A DNA stretch of 64,000 bases. It comes from Antedon mediterranea. Its lineage: Eukaryota; Echinodermata; Crinoidea; Comatulida; Antedonidae. The notes beneath the pieces are model-generated. The model was not told where the DNA came from. It searched no databases and saw nothing but the letters and a program-made list of their open reading frames with translations. A program made the translations under genes and the position numbers. Each line of letters opens with the position of its first letter. Positions within the stretch are counted from its first letter, which is position 1. This document shows positions 13,591 through 26,284 of the stretch, piece after piece. The stretch lies in assembly GCF_964355755.1 (NCBI RefSeq), contig NC_092679.1, positions 7,812,001 to 7,876,000 of the forward strand, read 5' to 3'.

Positions 13591-16500
13591 ATGAAGTTCG
13601 ATGAGATTCTGATAAACCATCTCGGGGAATTTGGTTTATATCAGAAACGAATCTATTTCATAATTGCCTTATTGGGTACAACCACAATGTTTCATCAAGT
13701 TGTTCAAGTTTTCTATTCACCGTCTATTGATCACTGGTGTAAAACACCCGATCTTCTACCTCAAAACTGTAGCCAATGGGTAGGTGATATTGACGAAGCA
13801 ACATGTAATGTATTGAAGTACAACGCAACAATTCCTCCAGACAGTGACGAAACTAACTTACGGGAGGATTATTGTAGACGATGTGTGGTTAAGTATTCGG
13901 ATTTTGATGTGGATACTGTACGATGTAATCTGTCTGATCCAAGTTTAGAGGAATGCGAAGACGGCTGGGAATATGATCATAGTCAGTACTCGTCAACCAT
14001 TATAGAAGATGTAAGTATTGGAAAGCTCCTATTCGGGAGACTCTTTCCCGTGAAACGAATGAGGGGCAATATATTATGTTTAACGCCCTATACAACAGGG
14101 GACAATCATTAAAGGCACGAAGATGTCCCTTAATTCTACTGGGGTTCTACTGTAAATTGACAAAAAGAGACACATGACTCAAGTCAAATCGTTTTACTTG
14201 GTGTTTCTTTGGGTCTTAGTGTTAACGAATTACATCAAGCTTAGGCATGTATACCCTATTTCACTATCACGAATATAGTATCCATACACTCTTGCTACAT
14301 ACAACCAATTATTGATTAAATTGTTTAAATTTTGTTTTATAAAGTTTGACCTAGTCTGCGACGACGGATCCAAAGGATCTCTGGCACAGTCAATTTATTT
14401 TGGTGGTCTTTTGGTTGGTTCATTAATATTCGGAACTCTTGCTGATTAGTAAGTTTACATCATTTTTTTTAAAACAATTGTTTTATAAGGGAAGAGTACA
14501 ATGTAATGGTCGAATGTCGTCTCCCACTGCTTAGTAAAAGCTTGGTTCCTACTAGGACGGGAGTTGACCAATCACAAGCGAGTGTTTGCACGGTCCATCG
14601 CCTGTGATTGGTCAAATTAATTTTCACTGATGTGTTTTCGTCCTAGTATGAAACTCAGGCTTTAGGCTGTATTTTAAAATGTCAGTATCCAATTAGCTTT
14701 ATATGCGAAACTTAAATAATATTCTATCTTTGTTTTTAGTATCGGTCGCAAGACAACAATGTTCCTCTGCATTACGATAACACTTCTTCTCAGCTTTTCG
14801 GTAGCGTTCGCTCCTACCTACTGGTGGTTTGTTAGCTTGAGAACTATGATGGGTTGTGCTAATATTGGCATTTATCTGATGGCTTTTACCCTCTGTAAGT
14901 TCAAATGTTTTCTATTTTAAGAAACAAAAAGATGTTCACAATTGTATTTTCAGTTTTTGCTGAAAAGAATGAAATAAATAAGATATTATATTAATAACAT
15001 ATTTCCCTATCAGTAACCTCAATTTTTTTTCAAATTCCCATTGAGCATTAATATATTAAATTAAATAGGCCTATTATATATATTATTTTTAGATATTTTA
15101 ATTCCGTCAACTAGACTACACTGGCAAACCTTTGTTCGCGAACTCGACCAAACTCTTACTTTGTCACGAGAAGTTTTCCAAAGTTTGCTAATGTAGACCA
15201 GTTGACAAACTTCGGCAAACTGCAGAAAACATGTTTGCATTAATTCTACAATAGCAAATATTAGTTTGCAAACTCGAGCAAACTCCTATTTTGTTAGGAA
15301 AAGTTGTCTAAAGTTTGCTAATATAGACCAGTTGGGAAACTGGTAAACTGCAGAAAACCCGTTTGCATAAGTCTACTAGCAAACTTTGGTTTTCAAACTT
15401 GAGCAAACTCAAGTCTGCAGTATGGACTTAACTTACTGTTACGTTTTGTTAAAATGCCGAAACATCATTTTGAACAAAGTCTTTTTTATTTAAACATCAA
15501 CTTTATTTATACATTTCAGCTACTGAAATTGTTGGACCATCAAAACGTACATTTGTTGGAATTGTTTTAAACTTCTACGTAGCTTTGGGAATTATGATTT
15601 GTGGTCTTCTGGCGTATCTTATTCGGGATTGGCGTTGGTTGCAGGTTGCCATATCAGTGCCAAATATATTCTACCTTTTTGCTTTTCCGTAAGTCAATCA
15701 ATCCTATTGTCACGTGTAAAAAAATTACGGGGCGCAGTTTAGGGGAATGTAAAATTACATTCATAACAACAATACGACACACTTTATTGTCAAACATCAA
15801 ACTGTAAATTGCCTTGAATGGCACCCCATATAATTGACTCTCGACGTTAAAATCAGTAAAATTTTCAGTTTTACGTAATTTATTTCTTTGTTTTCAGTAT
15901 TATTCCGGAGTCTGCAAGATGGTTAATATCCCAAAATCGATTCGACGAAGCAGAGAAGATTATGCAGAAATGGGCAAAGGTCAACAAGGTCGATCTTCCG
16001 AAAGATATTCTGGACGAAGAAAAAGAACTGGTAACACTGATTATTTTATTAGTGAGGGCCTAGTGTACAAAATGAAACTATGGGATAACATTTTAGTCCT
16101 CAATTTTACTTGACAATAGCGCTTACAATAAGAACATCGAGACAAAATAAGAATAATTATGATTTAAGGTAGGCGTTTCGGACGGCCAGTATGACGAAGT
16201 ATCAAAAGTGTAGGAAAAGACCGTTGGAAAATAGATCATTTTTGCATCTACCAGGCTTACAATTTTACAAAATACACATATATAATAGGCCTATATATAA
16301 TAAAATACGTTTCTTTAAAAACGTTTTTACTTTTTCCATTGTGATCTGTTTAGGTAGAAAAACAAAATGACGTAACGTACTCTATTTTCGACTTATTTCG
16401 AACTTCAAATATGAGAAAGAAGACAATCAACATCAATTATAATTGGTAAATATAATTACGTCATTGTTCGATTTCGAAAAAAAAAATGTGTATATACGAA

Positions 16501-18418
16501 ATCGTTATACTTTTAACATAAAAGATTGCTTTTGTTGGGAAATGGGAATCCTTAATTAGTTTCTTTGAAATGCATGTACTTAGTAACTAAATGCTGTAAT
16601 CACTCCTTTCTGTAGGCCTATATACACTAATATTAAATAGGCATGTAAATACTTTAAATGAATTACAACTACGACAAGAACACGGTCAGTTGAAAGGTCT
16701 TAATAGTCTGAGGAAGTTTTGATTTGCGTTTCATTTGATTTGTTGTAGGATGGTGAACAGCCTAGTATATTATGGTCTGTCTTTGGGTACGGCTAGTCTT
16801 GGTGGTAGAGACTATCTTGCCTTTGTATTATCTGGTGCTGTTGAGGTTCCAGCGTTTATAATAGCTACTCCTGCGATAGAGACGTATGGGCGGCGGCCAA
16901 TACTTTGTGCATCCATGGTATTGGGTGGTGTTGCTTGCTTTACAACGGTATGGGTCCGTGAGTAGTATAAACATTTTCTATTCATCAAGTAACTTAAGTG
17001 CAATAGTAGCCACACATTCGCGACAATTTGGACATTTCTGAACACATTTCACTTTTAATGAACGACATGAATTAAAAAGTTTGATACAAAAGGAGACATA
17101 TCATTTGTTTCGAGTGAGGGACAATATCAATCACGAGGATTCCGTGAGAAGACGGTGGGAATTGTAGAAGACGGTGGGAATTGTTGAGGACACTTTGATG
17201 TAAATTAAGAGGGTAATTAAGAAAGGTGTCGCTAAAATATGATTTATATTTGCTCTTTTCATTGCAGCTTATGGCTGGGGTAGAACTACTGTATCCTTAA
17301 TTGGAAAATTTGGTATCGCTGCTTCATTCGCCATTATCTATGTATTTTCTGCCGAGCTTTACCCAACTCCAGTAAGGTATGTATTGTACAGTTCATAAAC
17401 TAAAGCTCTGTCTACTTTATCAAACTAGTTTGACAAAAAAAAAGTGTGATGTGTCCAAATATGGTAGTAATATGACATCATCATGTCTATATAAAGGTAA
17501 AGGTAAATATATGGGCACATCACAGAGCTTAATATGTATATCACAAGCGTTTGAACGCACGTGCCGTTTCAATCATTTCGTCACCAACTTAAAGATTAAT
17601 TAAGTAATTAAAGATATATTGTGCCCCTAAAATAATTGTTTTAAAAATGTTTTTGTTGATATGCCATTTTAATGTCACATAATATACTCAATATTCACTT
17701 TGGATGAAAAAAAATATTACTTGAAAAAAGTGTAATTTAAAGCAAATTAACTGAAAAAAAACTGAATTTAACAGTTTATTTTGTCTTTTTATAGGCCTAA
17801 GTAAAAACATTATTTGTGTCCGTTTTTTTATTCCACCGAAGTGATTAACTTGCATCTTTAATAAATAAATGATTTGTAACCGACTGTATTTAACTACAAT
17901 TTGATTTATAGAATATATTGTTTTATGTACAGGAGTGCAGGTATGGGGATATCATCGATGTCTGCTCGTGTTGGGGGAATTCTTGCACCCATCATTTTAG
18001 AGATTGGTAAATTATGGCCCCCTCTTCCCCTCATGATCTTCAGCTTAATGTCAATATCTGCTGGCCTTCTTTCACTACTGCTTCCAGAAACACTCAAGAA
18101 AGATCTTCCAGAAACGTTAGAAGAAGGAGAACAATTTGGAAAGTAAGTTCTTACTTAAAATAATACGCAAGATATGAGAACGAAAAAGTCTCCGAAGCTA
18201 TAGAGAGGCTATTCAAAACCCATTCTTTTTATACCAATGTTAAATTCTATAAATTCATATTTCATTGCAACGCAATATATATTTGTTCTCTTTGAAGGAA
18301 AACACCTCATGTCGTGGTTACACAAAATACGATTGAAATATACACTCCGACAAGTTTCTGTGAATATGGTGGAGTTGACATGGAAAGTAGTTTTACTAAC
18401 CAGGCGTATCAGAAATGA
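13591..18418 (+). CDS. SLC22-family organic cation/carnitine transporter-like protein
   Basis: Major-facilitator membrane transporter, 573 residues, from exons 13591..14010, 14345..14448, 14740..14894, 15520..15688, 15898..16030, 16354..16445, 16749..16957, 17268..17376, 17933..18142 and 18298..18418. Family marks in order: TM1 near residue 20; a large Cys-rich extracellular loop (about 43-140); FDLVCD opening the TM2 region; the G-rich LADYIGRKTT loop after TM2; a DWRWLQ stretch; PESARWL at 286-292 before the intracellular loop; [19 protein letters not shown] at 402-408; [12 protein letters not shown]; and LPETL near the end. ATG 13591 was chosen because it starts the typical FDEIL...GEFG N-terminus. 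The C-terminus ends in frame at TGA 18418; a longer frame ending at 18437 does not match the splice phase. Substrate cannot be told from sequence; it could be an OCT, OCTN or orphan SLC22 type. Confidence 0.93.
14525..14665. repeat. CCAAT-containing MITE-like repeat, copy 3
   Basis: This sits in intron 2 of the transporter gene. TTGACCAATCACAAGCGA and, inverted, GCCTGTGATTGGTCAA lie about 40 bp apart. Outer parts (CCTACTAGGACG / CGTCCTAGTATG) are also inverted, so the copy forms a hairpin. Confidence 0.55.
15105..15425. repeat. Degenerate ~120 bp tandem repeat
   Basis: In intron 3 of the transporter gene. The unit contains CAAACTCGAGCAAACTC, AAAGTTTGCTAATATAGACC and AAACTGCAGAAAAC, repeated about 2.7 times with substitutions. 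Function unknown. Confidence 0.7.
17398..17533. repeat. TTAAGCTCTGTCTACAC MITE family, degenerate copy
   Basis: It opens with TAAAGCTCTGTCTACTTTAT and closes with GGGCACATCACAGAGCTTA. The inner part is diverged. It lies just after exon 8 of the transporter gene. Confidence 0.5.
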
Positions 18419-18477
18419 AAGGATGCACAAAGTATAATATAAGAGGAGGTCAACTCAGGTGGATGTAGAACATGTAA

Positions 18478-18483
18478 AATAAA
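18478..18483 (+). terminator. Candidate poly(A) signal, SLC22 gene
   Basis: AATAAA 60 bp after the stop codon. Confidence 0.5.
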
Positions 18484-20008
18484 TAACAATGATCTACTTG
18501 TATTCACCAACTTTTATGAACATTGATTTATCCAATTTATTCCAGAAATCAATATTTTCTTGAAGCAATATAAATAACAATCGCTTGTTTTATAGTTTAT
18601 AACATGTGCTTTATTGATTTATACAAACGTCCTTTATACTACAGTATTAGTACATCTATATAAATAATATATTTCTTTTTTGGAAGTACACTATTCTAGA
18701 ATACACAGAATACTGTTTGTGAATGCGATAGGAAAGTGTAAAAAATAGCAGTTTTTATATGTTAATAAATACACCATTCTTCTAGAGACATAACTAACCA
18801 ACATGTACATAAAAGGAAGTGTGTTACATAGAAATGTAGTTGAACTAAATAATATACAAACAATAAGATTTATGTTATCTTAATACATTTAACTAGGAAT
18901 AAGCACTTTTTGTGCGCTAAACAAACATACATACAAATCCATATTAAATAGATAAATAAATAACAAATATAAATATAATTATTTTGTCTACAAATTGCTT
19001 TAAGTAGGGTACTTAAGTACGAGTACTGTAAGTGCCCTGAACCTTGTTGTCCATCTCTGTGTACTAACAGTTAAATAGATTATTTGGAGTTTAATTGTTT
19101 CTTCAATCTGGATACTCAATTTTAAGCTCTGTCTACACTACCAAACTTTATGCACTACCATACTTGGGCACATCACACTTTTTGTCGAACTAGTCTGATA
19201 GTGTAGACAGAGCTTTAGTACTCACATTACAAGGCAACAAATAAACCTGTAGAAAAAATTAAAATTGCACAATAAAATACCGTAAATAGAATTCCACAAC
19301 CACTATTAATTATATTACAACATTGTAAATACATTTTCTTAATTACTTTATCAGATTGACTTTTTACATAATTATTTTCTGTGAATTTAATTATCATCTG
19401 TTATGAAATATGTAAATTATAATTATTATAATATAAATATTATAATATTAATAATAATGATATGTATTATATGCTTATGTTTAAAGTCATTAAATAAAAA
19501 TCTTGGATTGTTTACAGAATAAATGTGTGATTCAAATTAGACAATACTTTTGATTTATGTCAACTATTCAGTACTAAGTATGACAGGGAAATAATAAAAC
19601 CAACAATATTTTAAAAGGTGTTTTTTCACCATATCTTGCACCAGAAAATAAATTAAAAGAACAAATAGGATAGGATCTACATTGAAACTATGAGATTTAA
19701 TAAAATGAACATTTTAGGGATACATGTCACCTGGTAAAGAGTACATACTTACATAGAATACCAAATATTACTGTACTTAAGTATCAACTTGTAGGTAGTA
19801 TGAATTACAGTATTATCAACTCTCCCTATACAAGACACCCCTTGGGCTGGCATAATATGTCTAGTTTTCCAGAAAATGTTTTAATTGTAAAAAAAGAATG
19901 TGGGAACGTTTGGAGCTCAAGAAAAGTCTGGTTTTGGGAGAATTTCCGGTTTTTAGAGAGTCCAGTATTGGGAGAGTTGTAATTGTAAGTATTTCATTTG
20001 CATGTTAT
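18484..20008. other. Convergent 3' flank
   Basis: AT-rich sequence between two convergent genes. It contains a MITE (19122-19218) and a reverse-strand AATAAA at 18610-18615 that could end the long 3' UTR of the MANSC gene. No coding exon recognised. Confidence 0.4.
19122..19218. repeat. TTAAGCTCTGTCTACAC MITE, complete short copy
   Basis: Terminal inverted repeats TTAAGCTCTGTCTACACTA and TAGTGTAGACAGAGCTTTA close a 97 bp element containing GGGCACATCACACTTTTTG. Related copies lie at 17398, 43110, 53852 and 54851, in or near other genes. Confidence 0.8.
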
Positions 20009-23000
20009 TTACAGATACATTCCGTTTATTAGATAATCAGCTTCCGCAACGTTGGTTTTCAAACGTCCATAACGAAGTCTACGATTTACTTGCCGCAACC
20101 GACATCCAACCAATAGAAGCAAAAGCACCGTTATAAGAAGACCAAATGCCAACGGCAGAATTGCGCTGGTCAGTGACTTATCTGGGACACTTGATTTCTT
20201 CTTGAACAATGTTGAGTGACTGGATCCATTTTTATTATTGCTATTATTTGCAACAGTTTTCTTTGGAGATGCGGTAATATTTCCAGATATTTCAGTGAAA
20301 GATTTATTTGTTGGGCTGACAATAGATTTTGTCGTCATTGGTTTAACAGTAGTTTTTTCAACTAAAAGATAAAATAATTATAAGCAACATTAAATGTTGT
20401 CATCCTAGAATGCAGTTAACTAAAGTAACAACAGACCATTACAAAAAAACAAGTCATCTCCATGCACTTTGAGTTTGAATAGTTTCAAATAAATTGACAT
20501 GGAGTCTTGTGTTTGTTATAACACGTAACTCATTATTATAACACATTGATGCTACAGTGTACACCTGTAGTAGTATATTAAATCATAACATTGTGTGTAT
20601 ATCAATTCACCATTTTCAACAAGTCAATTACAACATCAACTACAGCTATATTGATTTTATCAATGCACAGTTACAGTATGACCTTTGACATTAGGAGGTA
20701 CACAATAAGCAGATTTTGATTGTTTTGCATTATATAATTGTTACTGAATACCATGATATTTTTACATTTGAATACAGTAGACAAAACACAAAAATAAGGT
20801 ATACATTTATACCTCCATGCTAAAACAAAAAACCATGACTTGAATCATGGAATTTTCAAAGAATTAATGGAATTATGTTTTACCTTCATAAGCCGAAGTA
20901 GATTGTTTTGTAGTTGTGTAGTCATCTGTGTCATCATTGATTTCATCATCAAATGATGCGATATTATCATAATCATCATTAATACTCAACGGTTGGTATA
21001 AATCTATAACACAAACAAACATTATTATAATTCAGTTATGTTAAAATAAAAAAAGTTATTTTGAAATTAAAGAAATGATATTATCATAATCATATGAAAC
21101 AGTTTTTTTAAATAATAATATATAACAAAAACATTACAAATTTATTGAAACAATGTTTCGTTTAATACTCAACAGTTGGAGTATCTGTTGTATTATTGTG
21201 AGAGAGTTTGTTTAGACAAAAAATTATTATTATTTATCTCCTCACCGCATGCAGGCCTGAATGGCTAGAACCTTGTAAACACATGTGAATTGTCTAGGTG
21301 TGGCATTTGATTTGTAAAGCTTTTGTTAGGTAATAGTTTAACTTTATTCTAGATCATCTAGTGATATGTATGTCTTTTGATGTGTAAAAAAGTATAATAT
21401 ACAGTGCAGGATATTGTGCACTAAATTTTGAACATTATTAATATAAAATGTTACTGATTGATTTCAAGTATGTTCATTTCAAAGAACATTCATGCATTAT
21501 AATCAACCTATGAGTTATTATAAAAATACGCTGAAACTAATGAGAAAAACATACATAGAAATAAGTATATGCACACATACAGACAACAAGCATCATGTTA
21601 TAGTAAGCAAAGCATCATGCATTTTGAAAGCAAAATACAAACAAAAACATTTATCATGTGTCTTCAATGTATTCCACGCAATAAAAATCACTCAAAAATC
21701 AAGAAAAAATCAACGATACAAATCCTTTGTACACAATGATCTACTCGAAGAATGAGAGTGGTCCAATACATAAAAAATAAAATCACATTAGTAACACCAG
21801 GAGAGAATGAAACATTGTTTATACTCAAGTAAAACATGCAATAACAAAAAACATGCTACTATTTTGAAAGACACTTTTTAACATACGATAAAAATACAGT
21901 ATTTAAGCTAGACAGCATGAGACATCCATTTAATATATGATCTGTAAAAAACAAATGTGAAAAACAAAACATAATGATGAAGTCAAACTATGCACAAAAA
22001 GATTTCAAGACGATCATGTTTCACAATAAATATACCAAACAATCATATTTTACAATAATCTTGTGTACAAAATGAATTTTGTTTAGATATGGTGTTTTTT
22101 AACCAAAAAAAAGAATAGGTGGAATTTTTGTAGATTCTTTGATTTTTGGGTTCTAAAAATGTCATCCACTTGGATATCCCAATGTTACCATTATAAATAA
22201 TTTGTTACTGAAAGACAAGGATGAAACCAATAAAGCTGTAGACTTACATCTTGCATTCATACAAAGAGATGTCATAGTGAACAATATCTCTTTAAAGAAT
22301 GCTGAAATGAAGGGTGAACTTAACAGGACTTGAGGAAACTTACCAATCCTCAGGTGTAACAAAGCATGCACACATTGACTGCTTCAAAACAACAACCAGC
22401 CGAAACAATGAGATATCAAAACACCTATCACGATACCTGCATTGTTTCCACTGACAACTCGATGTGGTTGTTTGAATTGGTCATTTCGATACTGGTTCCA
22501 AAACTGTCGTGGATTCTCTCCGCGTCCAATATAATCATACTCCCTGTAAGGATAATCTGGTCTTCTGCCTCGATCGTTATACCAGTCAGGTACTGCTTGT
22601 TGGTGATGATATTTTGGTTGGTGGTCTGGCCTTCTTTGTCTATCCTCCCATTTATTAATGTAGTTTCTTGAGGGTACATTTGATTGTCCATCGTGTTCGC
22701 CACCAGTCTTCGGTTTCTTTTGATGAATATAATCTTCGTGGTCCTTCATTTGGGTTTGTTGCCGGTCAACATCAGCATTTTCTGGCCAACCACGATTTCT
22801 GTTACGAGAATTAACCTCTTTGTCCAGCATTTCACCATCTGGAGTGTTGTCTATTTGACCTCTATGCTGGTATCCATCATCGTTTGGACCACTTTCTAGC
22901 GGTGGCTGCAACCACTTCTCTCCTTTATCTCTCATCAATTCTTTGCTAGAACCAGCCGTTTCTGTAATCTTGTCATTCCAGTCTTCTTTAGGTCCATCAT

Positions 23001-25495
23001 CCTGCAATTTCTCAGAAGGTAAATTTCTGTGCTCCTTGTCACTTTTTTGGGAACCTCCTAATCTTTCTTTATCCGTGTTTTCCAGTGATATCACCCTGGG
23101 ATTACCATTGCTATGATAACTGCCATCTTCAAATTTTGGACGGCCATTTTTTCTTGAATGTTGAAGAACTTTATCTGGTTTGCGTCCTACAGCTTTGTAC
23201 ACTGGTCTGTCATCTAGATTTTCTTCTGAATTGTAACTCATTTCGCCGCGCTCTACTGAACTTGGGTTTTCTCTCATACCTTCAGGATAGACTTTTTTCT
23301 TGTAGCCATCGATTGGTTGTGAATCATAACCATCTTGTTTTCTGTTGTTTTCTAAAGATTTCTCATATGCTGGGTAATCAAAATCTTGTCTGTTTTTCCC
23401 TCTACTTTTCAAAGACTCTTTTTCCTCCTCATGCTCGTCGTCTTCATATTTAGTGTCATATAAATCTTGAGGTTTCTGATTCTCGATGTCCTCCTCCTCA
23501 TCATATCCCCATATCTTGCTGCTCTCATAATCTTCAATTCCATCATAGTCCACAGGTTTATCTTTTGCCTTCTGATTTTCATTTTTAAAGTCATCGTTCT
23601 GATCCTTCCTGTCCTTACCTACATTTTTCCCTGACAGAGCATTCAAATCTTTTTGTAAGTCATTCAAGGTCAAATCATCCTCATTTCCTTCATGACCTTT
23701 ACTATGAAGTTGTTGAGTTAGGCCAGGGTCATATTTTTTTTTATCAGAATCTGGTAAACTAAACCCATCATCTATTCCCTCCACCCTTTCCTTCTTCACC
23801 CCACCGGAAGCCACATGCGTAGAAGTGAAGTCTTTCTTACTTTCTGGTGCAATATCCTGTGAAGACAGGCCTGGTGCTTTTGAAACTTTCAAGTTGTTAG
23901 ACTGATGGGTAATTGGGGCAGGAGTAATAATATCAACGGTTGTAGCTGTTTATTCAGAAAGGAAAAGTGACAATTACATACAATACACTACAGAAAAAAC
24001 AGTTACATGTAGGCTAGTATAACATAATTAAATAAATTAGAAAGCTTCAGTTCAGATACTCTTTACTGTTTTCAGCATGTTTCCCTAGTAAAGGTACTCA
24101 CAAACTATATTAATCTTTCCCAGTAAAACTTTTAATATACAAAACATTAGCATTAACATGTTTTACTTGCCCAGTGTGGCTTACAGTGTAAGAATAAGGA
24201 GCGTCATAACTAGGTATTTTGTATTTTTGGGTTGTTGGGACTTAAAGTAGATACTGGTAAGCTCTCAAATAATTGCTTATTTTGTATTGAGACATTAAAA
24301 AGGAAAATTGCAGCCTAAAAAAACATATTAAGATTAGTGAGGACTACTGTGTCAGAGAATCATTATTCTAAAGTCCATCAGTCTCTCCTATTTCATCAGA
24401 GGACACCATTGACACATACGAGTTAATGAACCATTTGAATCTCACTGTAAACTTAATTGTATACACAAATTTAAGTACTCTACACTAATATAATGAAACA
24501 TGTAATTACCATAGCCACCACAGTCAGTTTCATCAGAGTTGTCTTTGCAGTCAATGATGCCATCACAGACATACTCAAATACAAAACATTCTCCACTATC
24601 AGCACACTGGAATTGATGGTGTTCACATCCTACAATTGAAATAAAAATAAACAATTTAGGCCTCATAATCAAATGGAGATGTTATTGTTTTAGCAAGATT
24701 TGATATTCGTTGCAAATTTCTTTTATATAATACCATACATTGAGCCTTATCGACTGCTAATATTTTTTATCATGAGGACAGAAATAAAATTCAATATATG
24801 GGTAGCAAGGACCAGTATTTTTAATTACCTGAAATCTTGGTGTCTTCTGGCATTTCCTTTTGAGGAGGACCTTGACGACTAATTTCTTCCTCTTTTGTGG
24901 TTGCCAATGTCTGAGTAGTCAACATGGGTAAAGCTTTTCTAGTCGTTGTAGGTGGAGGATATGTCGAAGTTTGTTGAAAGGCAGTCAAAGTGGTTAATGG
25001 TTTATCTACATGCGAATCGATTTTTTTACGTCTGTTTGATAGCTTTGTTGTCGTGTAACCCGTATGGTGTGAGAATTCACATTTGCCGTGGCCATTCCCA
25101 CATACAAATAGAAAACAATTAACCTCGTCTTCAGGTTCATGAACAAAAATAGTTGTATCGCACTGCGCATTACAACCTCCGGAATAACTACAGCATTTGT
25201 CAGAACATTCATCAATTGATCTGACAACAATAGCATCAGCGAAACACGCTCCCTTATCTATGGAATCTTTTGTACGAATAATTTTATTTTCTTCTACATC
25301 CACGATTGCCCTTTCTTGGAATTGGCATGAGCCGCCTAGGCTAGGCCCTAGGCCTGGATCACGAGCATCATCTCCTATTTTCGAACGCCAGCCGTCTCGT
25401 GAGGCTGACCCCTTCCGAGAGGCAGCGCAAAACGGAACATTTATATTGAAAAACAGTAAAATGCAAACAAAAACCGATACTATGTAAGCCTTCAT
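20009..25495 (-). CDS. MANSC/LDLa-domain single-pass membrane protein with long acidic region
   Basis: Type I membrane protein, 922 residues. Reading 5' to 3' on the minus strand, exons are 24829..25495, 24510..24629, 22437..23945, 20884..21003 and 20009..20361, every junction in phase 1. Order: signal peptide (1-25); a Cys-rich MANSC/MANEC module (about 56-145, with CFADAIVV, ECSDKCCS, CNAQC, CFLFVCG); a Thr/Pro-rich stalk; one LDLa repeat (224-262, ending CKDNSDETDC); about 500 residues dominated by Asp, Glu, Lys, Asn and Gln encoded by one exon; an acidic linker; a TM helix (869-892); and a short tail ending YLINGMYL. MANSC plus LDLa suggests the LRP11/MANSC1/HAI-1 group, but there is no PKD or Kunitz domain. 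If the donor at 22436 is not used, exon 3 reads to a stop at 22384 and adds a hydrophobic C-terminus. Role unknown; extracellular adhesion or protease control would be guesses. Confidence 0.8.
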
Positions 25496-26284
25496 TATTC
25501 TAAATACTGAATAGAATATTTAGAAACAAACGAGGAATACTTTCTCAGTATAATTTCAAAGTCATTGCAATAAATATTAGTAGAAAAATTAGTGTGAAAA
25601 TTAAAAACCAACCATCTTCTTCGCCGATTCCAATCTCTTCCTCCGATCCTTCACGCATCACAAAACAAAACCATATGGCAAGCGCCCTCATAGAGTCTCG
25701 TGTGTAAAAATAATTTTAGCAAAAAAAAAACCTCAAGCATAAAGAGTTTTTCTTTATGTTTTTTAAAAATATATAATAATATATTATAATATTTAAAAAA
25801 CAATTGAATACAACTGAATAGAAATATCATTTTCTATATATACGAGTTAGGAATGTTCTAATGGTTCTTCAAAAGTATAAGCACATATAAATTAAAAAAT
25901 ATTTGTTTTACCGAAAATCAATCATAAACATGGTAAACATAAATACAAATATAATATATCACGAGAAGGGCAAAAAATAGTAAAAACTAATAAAGTTCAG
26001 CCCCTTATTGTATCAATGATAACTAAATTTGACACCAAAACAATAGAATAGATAGAAGAATCTTCTTAAGAATGTTCTTTATTCAAGGTTTGTTAGGTCA
26101 CTACATCTTTGGAGCTTTACTAGAATTAGAATTATAAATATTATATTTTATAGCTCCATGCTACATCTTATTATCTCTATTGTATACTTTAGTAATTTGT
26201 TTTTTAAATGTAACTTTATTAAAAATTGATCCTTCTAGTTGAACATATATAAATCGTCAGTGAGATGGCCTCTGTTGTCAAACT
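25496..26284. other. Intergenic, tandem minus-strand genes
   Basis: 5' flank of the MANSC gene and 3' flank of B4GAT1. A reverse-strand AATAAA at 26215-26220 is a plausible B4GAT1 poly(A) signal, 65 bp past its stop. Otherwise AT-rich with nothing recognised. Confidence 0.45.

Noticed and set aside
18419-18437. SLC22 frame running on to a stop at 18437
   Set aside because: The splice phase from exon 9 (two bases carried) puts exon 10 in the frame that ends with TGA at 18418.
23085-23453. 122-codon plus-strand frame opposite the acidic exon
   Set aside because: Shadow of the minus-strand coding exon of the MANSC gene.
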